This document shows positions 62,279 through 64,000 of a DNA stretch of 64,000 bases, one piece after another. Every line of letters starts with the position of its first letter. The first letter of the stretch is position 1. Under the pieces are notes generated by a model. That model was given only the letters and a program-made list of their open reading frames with translations, was not told the DNA's origin and ran no database searches. Source of the stretch: Rahnella woolbedingensis (GTDB taxonomy: Bacteria > Pseudomonadota > Gammaproteobacteria > Enterobacterales > Enterobacteriaceae); assembly GCF_003602095.1 (NCBI RefSeq), contig NZ_RAHH01000006.1, forward strand, positions 124,001 to 188,000. Reading direction: 5' to 3'. The position numbers were made by a program, and so were the translations under genes.

Positions 62279-62500
62279 ATATGAAGTGCTATTAAAAAGA
62301 ATCATTCTTATTCACAATATTAATCAGATGTCATTTGTTGAATATAATGCCACTTCGTATTTGGAAATAATTCTTATTTACTGAAAATAATAATTCGTCA
62401 TTTCTTGCCCACGCGGACAAACCTAAAAATGTAATCACAACATTCACGATGGCGTCGACCTCGGGTACAATGTGACAAAACGGGTTATCAGGAAGCAGTA

Positions 62501-62731
62501 ATGAGCATCAATCTGGCTGAAATCAGTAAAGAAGAGATGGATCGTATCAACATCGATCTGGCCGCTTCAGCGGTGGCTTTTAAAGAACGCTACAACATGC
62601 CAGTAGTCGCGGAAATGGCCGAGCGCGAACAGCCTGCACACCTGCGCACCTATTTTCGTGAACGGGTCATGTTTTATCGCGGGGAATCACACAAGTTTTC
62701 CCGCTTACCTTATGAACCTAAACAAAAGTAA
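62501..62731 (+). CDS. holE: DNA polymerase III theta subunit
   Basis: 76 aa, the E. coli length. [35 protein letters not shown] and the end [15 protein letters not shown] are typical. Theta stabilises the epsilon proofreading subunit. A 10-bp inverted repeat (62699-62708, 62728-62737) spans its stop. Convergent with the iminopeptidase gene, 19 bp apart. Confidence 0.96.
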   Translation: MSINLAEISKEEMDRINIDLAASAVAFKERYNMPVVAEMAEREQPAHLRTYFRERVMFYRGESHKFSRLPYEPKQK

Positions 62732-62750
62732 GCGGGAGCAGCGGGAAACG

Positions 62751-63980
<1,230 letters not shown>

Positions 63981-64000
63981 ATGATGAGTAAAGGAATGGA
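63981..64000 (+). CDS. 5' end of an unidentified gene cut by the window edge
   Basis: Only MMSKGM and a partial codon are visible. ATG 63981 or 63984, with a good ribosome site (AGAGAGG). Too short to name. Confidence 0.5.

Noticed and set aside
62699-62737. Inverted repeat across the holE stop as a terminator
   Set aside because: The loop is 19 bases and no T-run follows on either strand.

Overview
The window looks like a chromosomal segment of a gammaproteobacterium of the order Enterobacterales, most likely the Yersiniaceae (Rahnella, Serratia or Ewingella-like). Nearly every housekeeping gene is recognisable at full length against E. coli proteins. The order thrS-infC-rpmI-rplT-pheM-pheS-pheT-ihfA and the order kdgR-yebQ-htpX-prc-proQ-msrC-yebS-yebT-rsmF are both kept. 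The genus is an inference from memory; no database was searched.

Layout. 1-9065: lplA (cut by the window edge), nlpC and the complete seven-gene arnBCADTEF operon (L-Ara4N modification of lipid A, polymyxin resistance), behind a promoter with overlapping PhoP-like and PmrA-like boxes. 9420-11817: btuD, btuE, btuC. 11970-12796: two divergent genes for small secreted His-rich proteins. 13171-20395: the translation operon group, with the pheM leader and attenuator and an AUU-started infC. 20685-24756: marC, emtA, yniA, yniB, hxpB. 24885-29879: a hexuronate (pectin) block with a KdgR box, kduI, kduD and the regulator kdgR, interrupted by ydjM (LexA box) and tcyP. 30119-41816: yebQ, htpX, prc, proQ, msrC, the letAB (yebST) lipid-transport pair and rsmF. 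42187-44378: a PAS/GGDEF diguanylate cyclase and yebV.

44436-58052 is accessory DNA, in the place where E. coli has only yebW and pphA before the sRNA gene sdsR. It holds a C39-like cysteine peptidase, an ASCH-domain protein, a translationally coupled pair of very large secreted WG-repeat proteins, a DUF1883-like protein, an M20 amidohydrolase, an extensin-like (LAS metallopeptidase-like) protein, a candidate small RNA, a decayed IS1-family element and an 808-residue Ig-repeat protein. From 58341 the conserved backbone returns: sdsR, yebY-yebZ-yobA (CopC/CopD-like), a broken IS110-family element, ftnA with a strong Fur box, holE, a proline iminopeptidase, and the first codons of one more gene.

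The least-explained object is the tandem WG-repeat pair (45664-51281). The two proteins share signal peptides, repeat architecture and a cysteine-containing C-terminal motif, and their reading frames overlap by one base. No CRISPR array, tRNA, rRNA, integrase or complete known defence system was seen.
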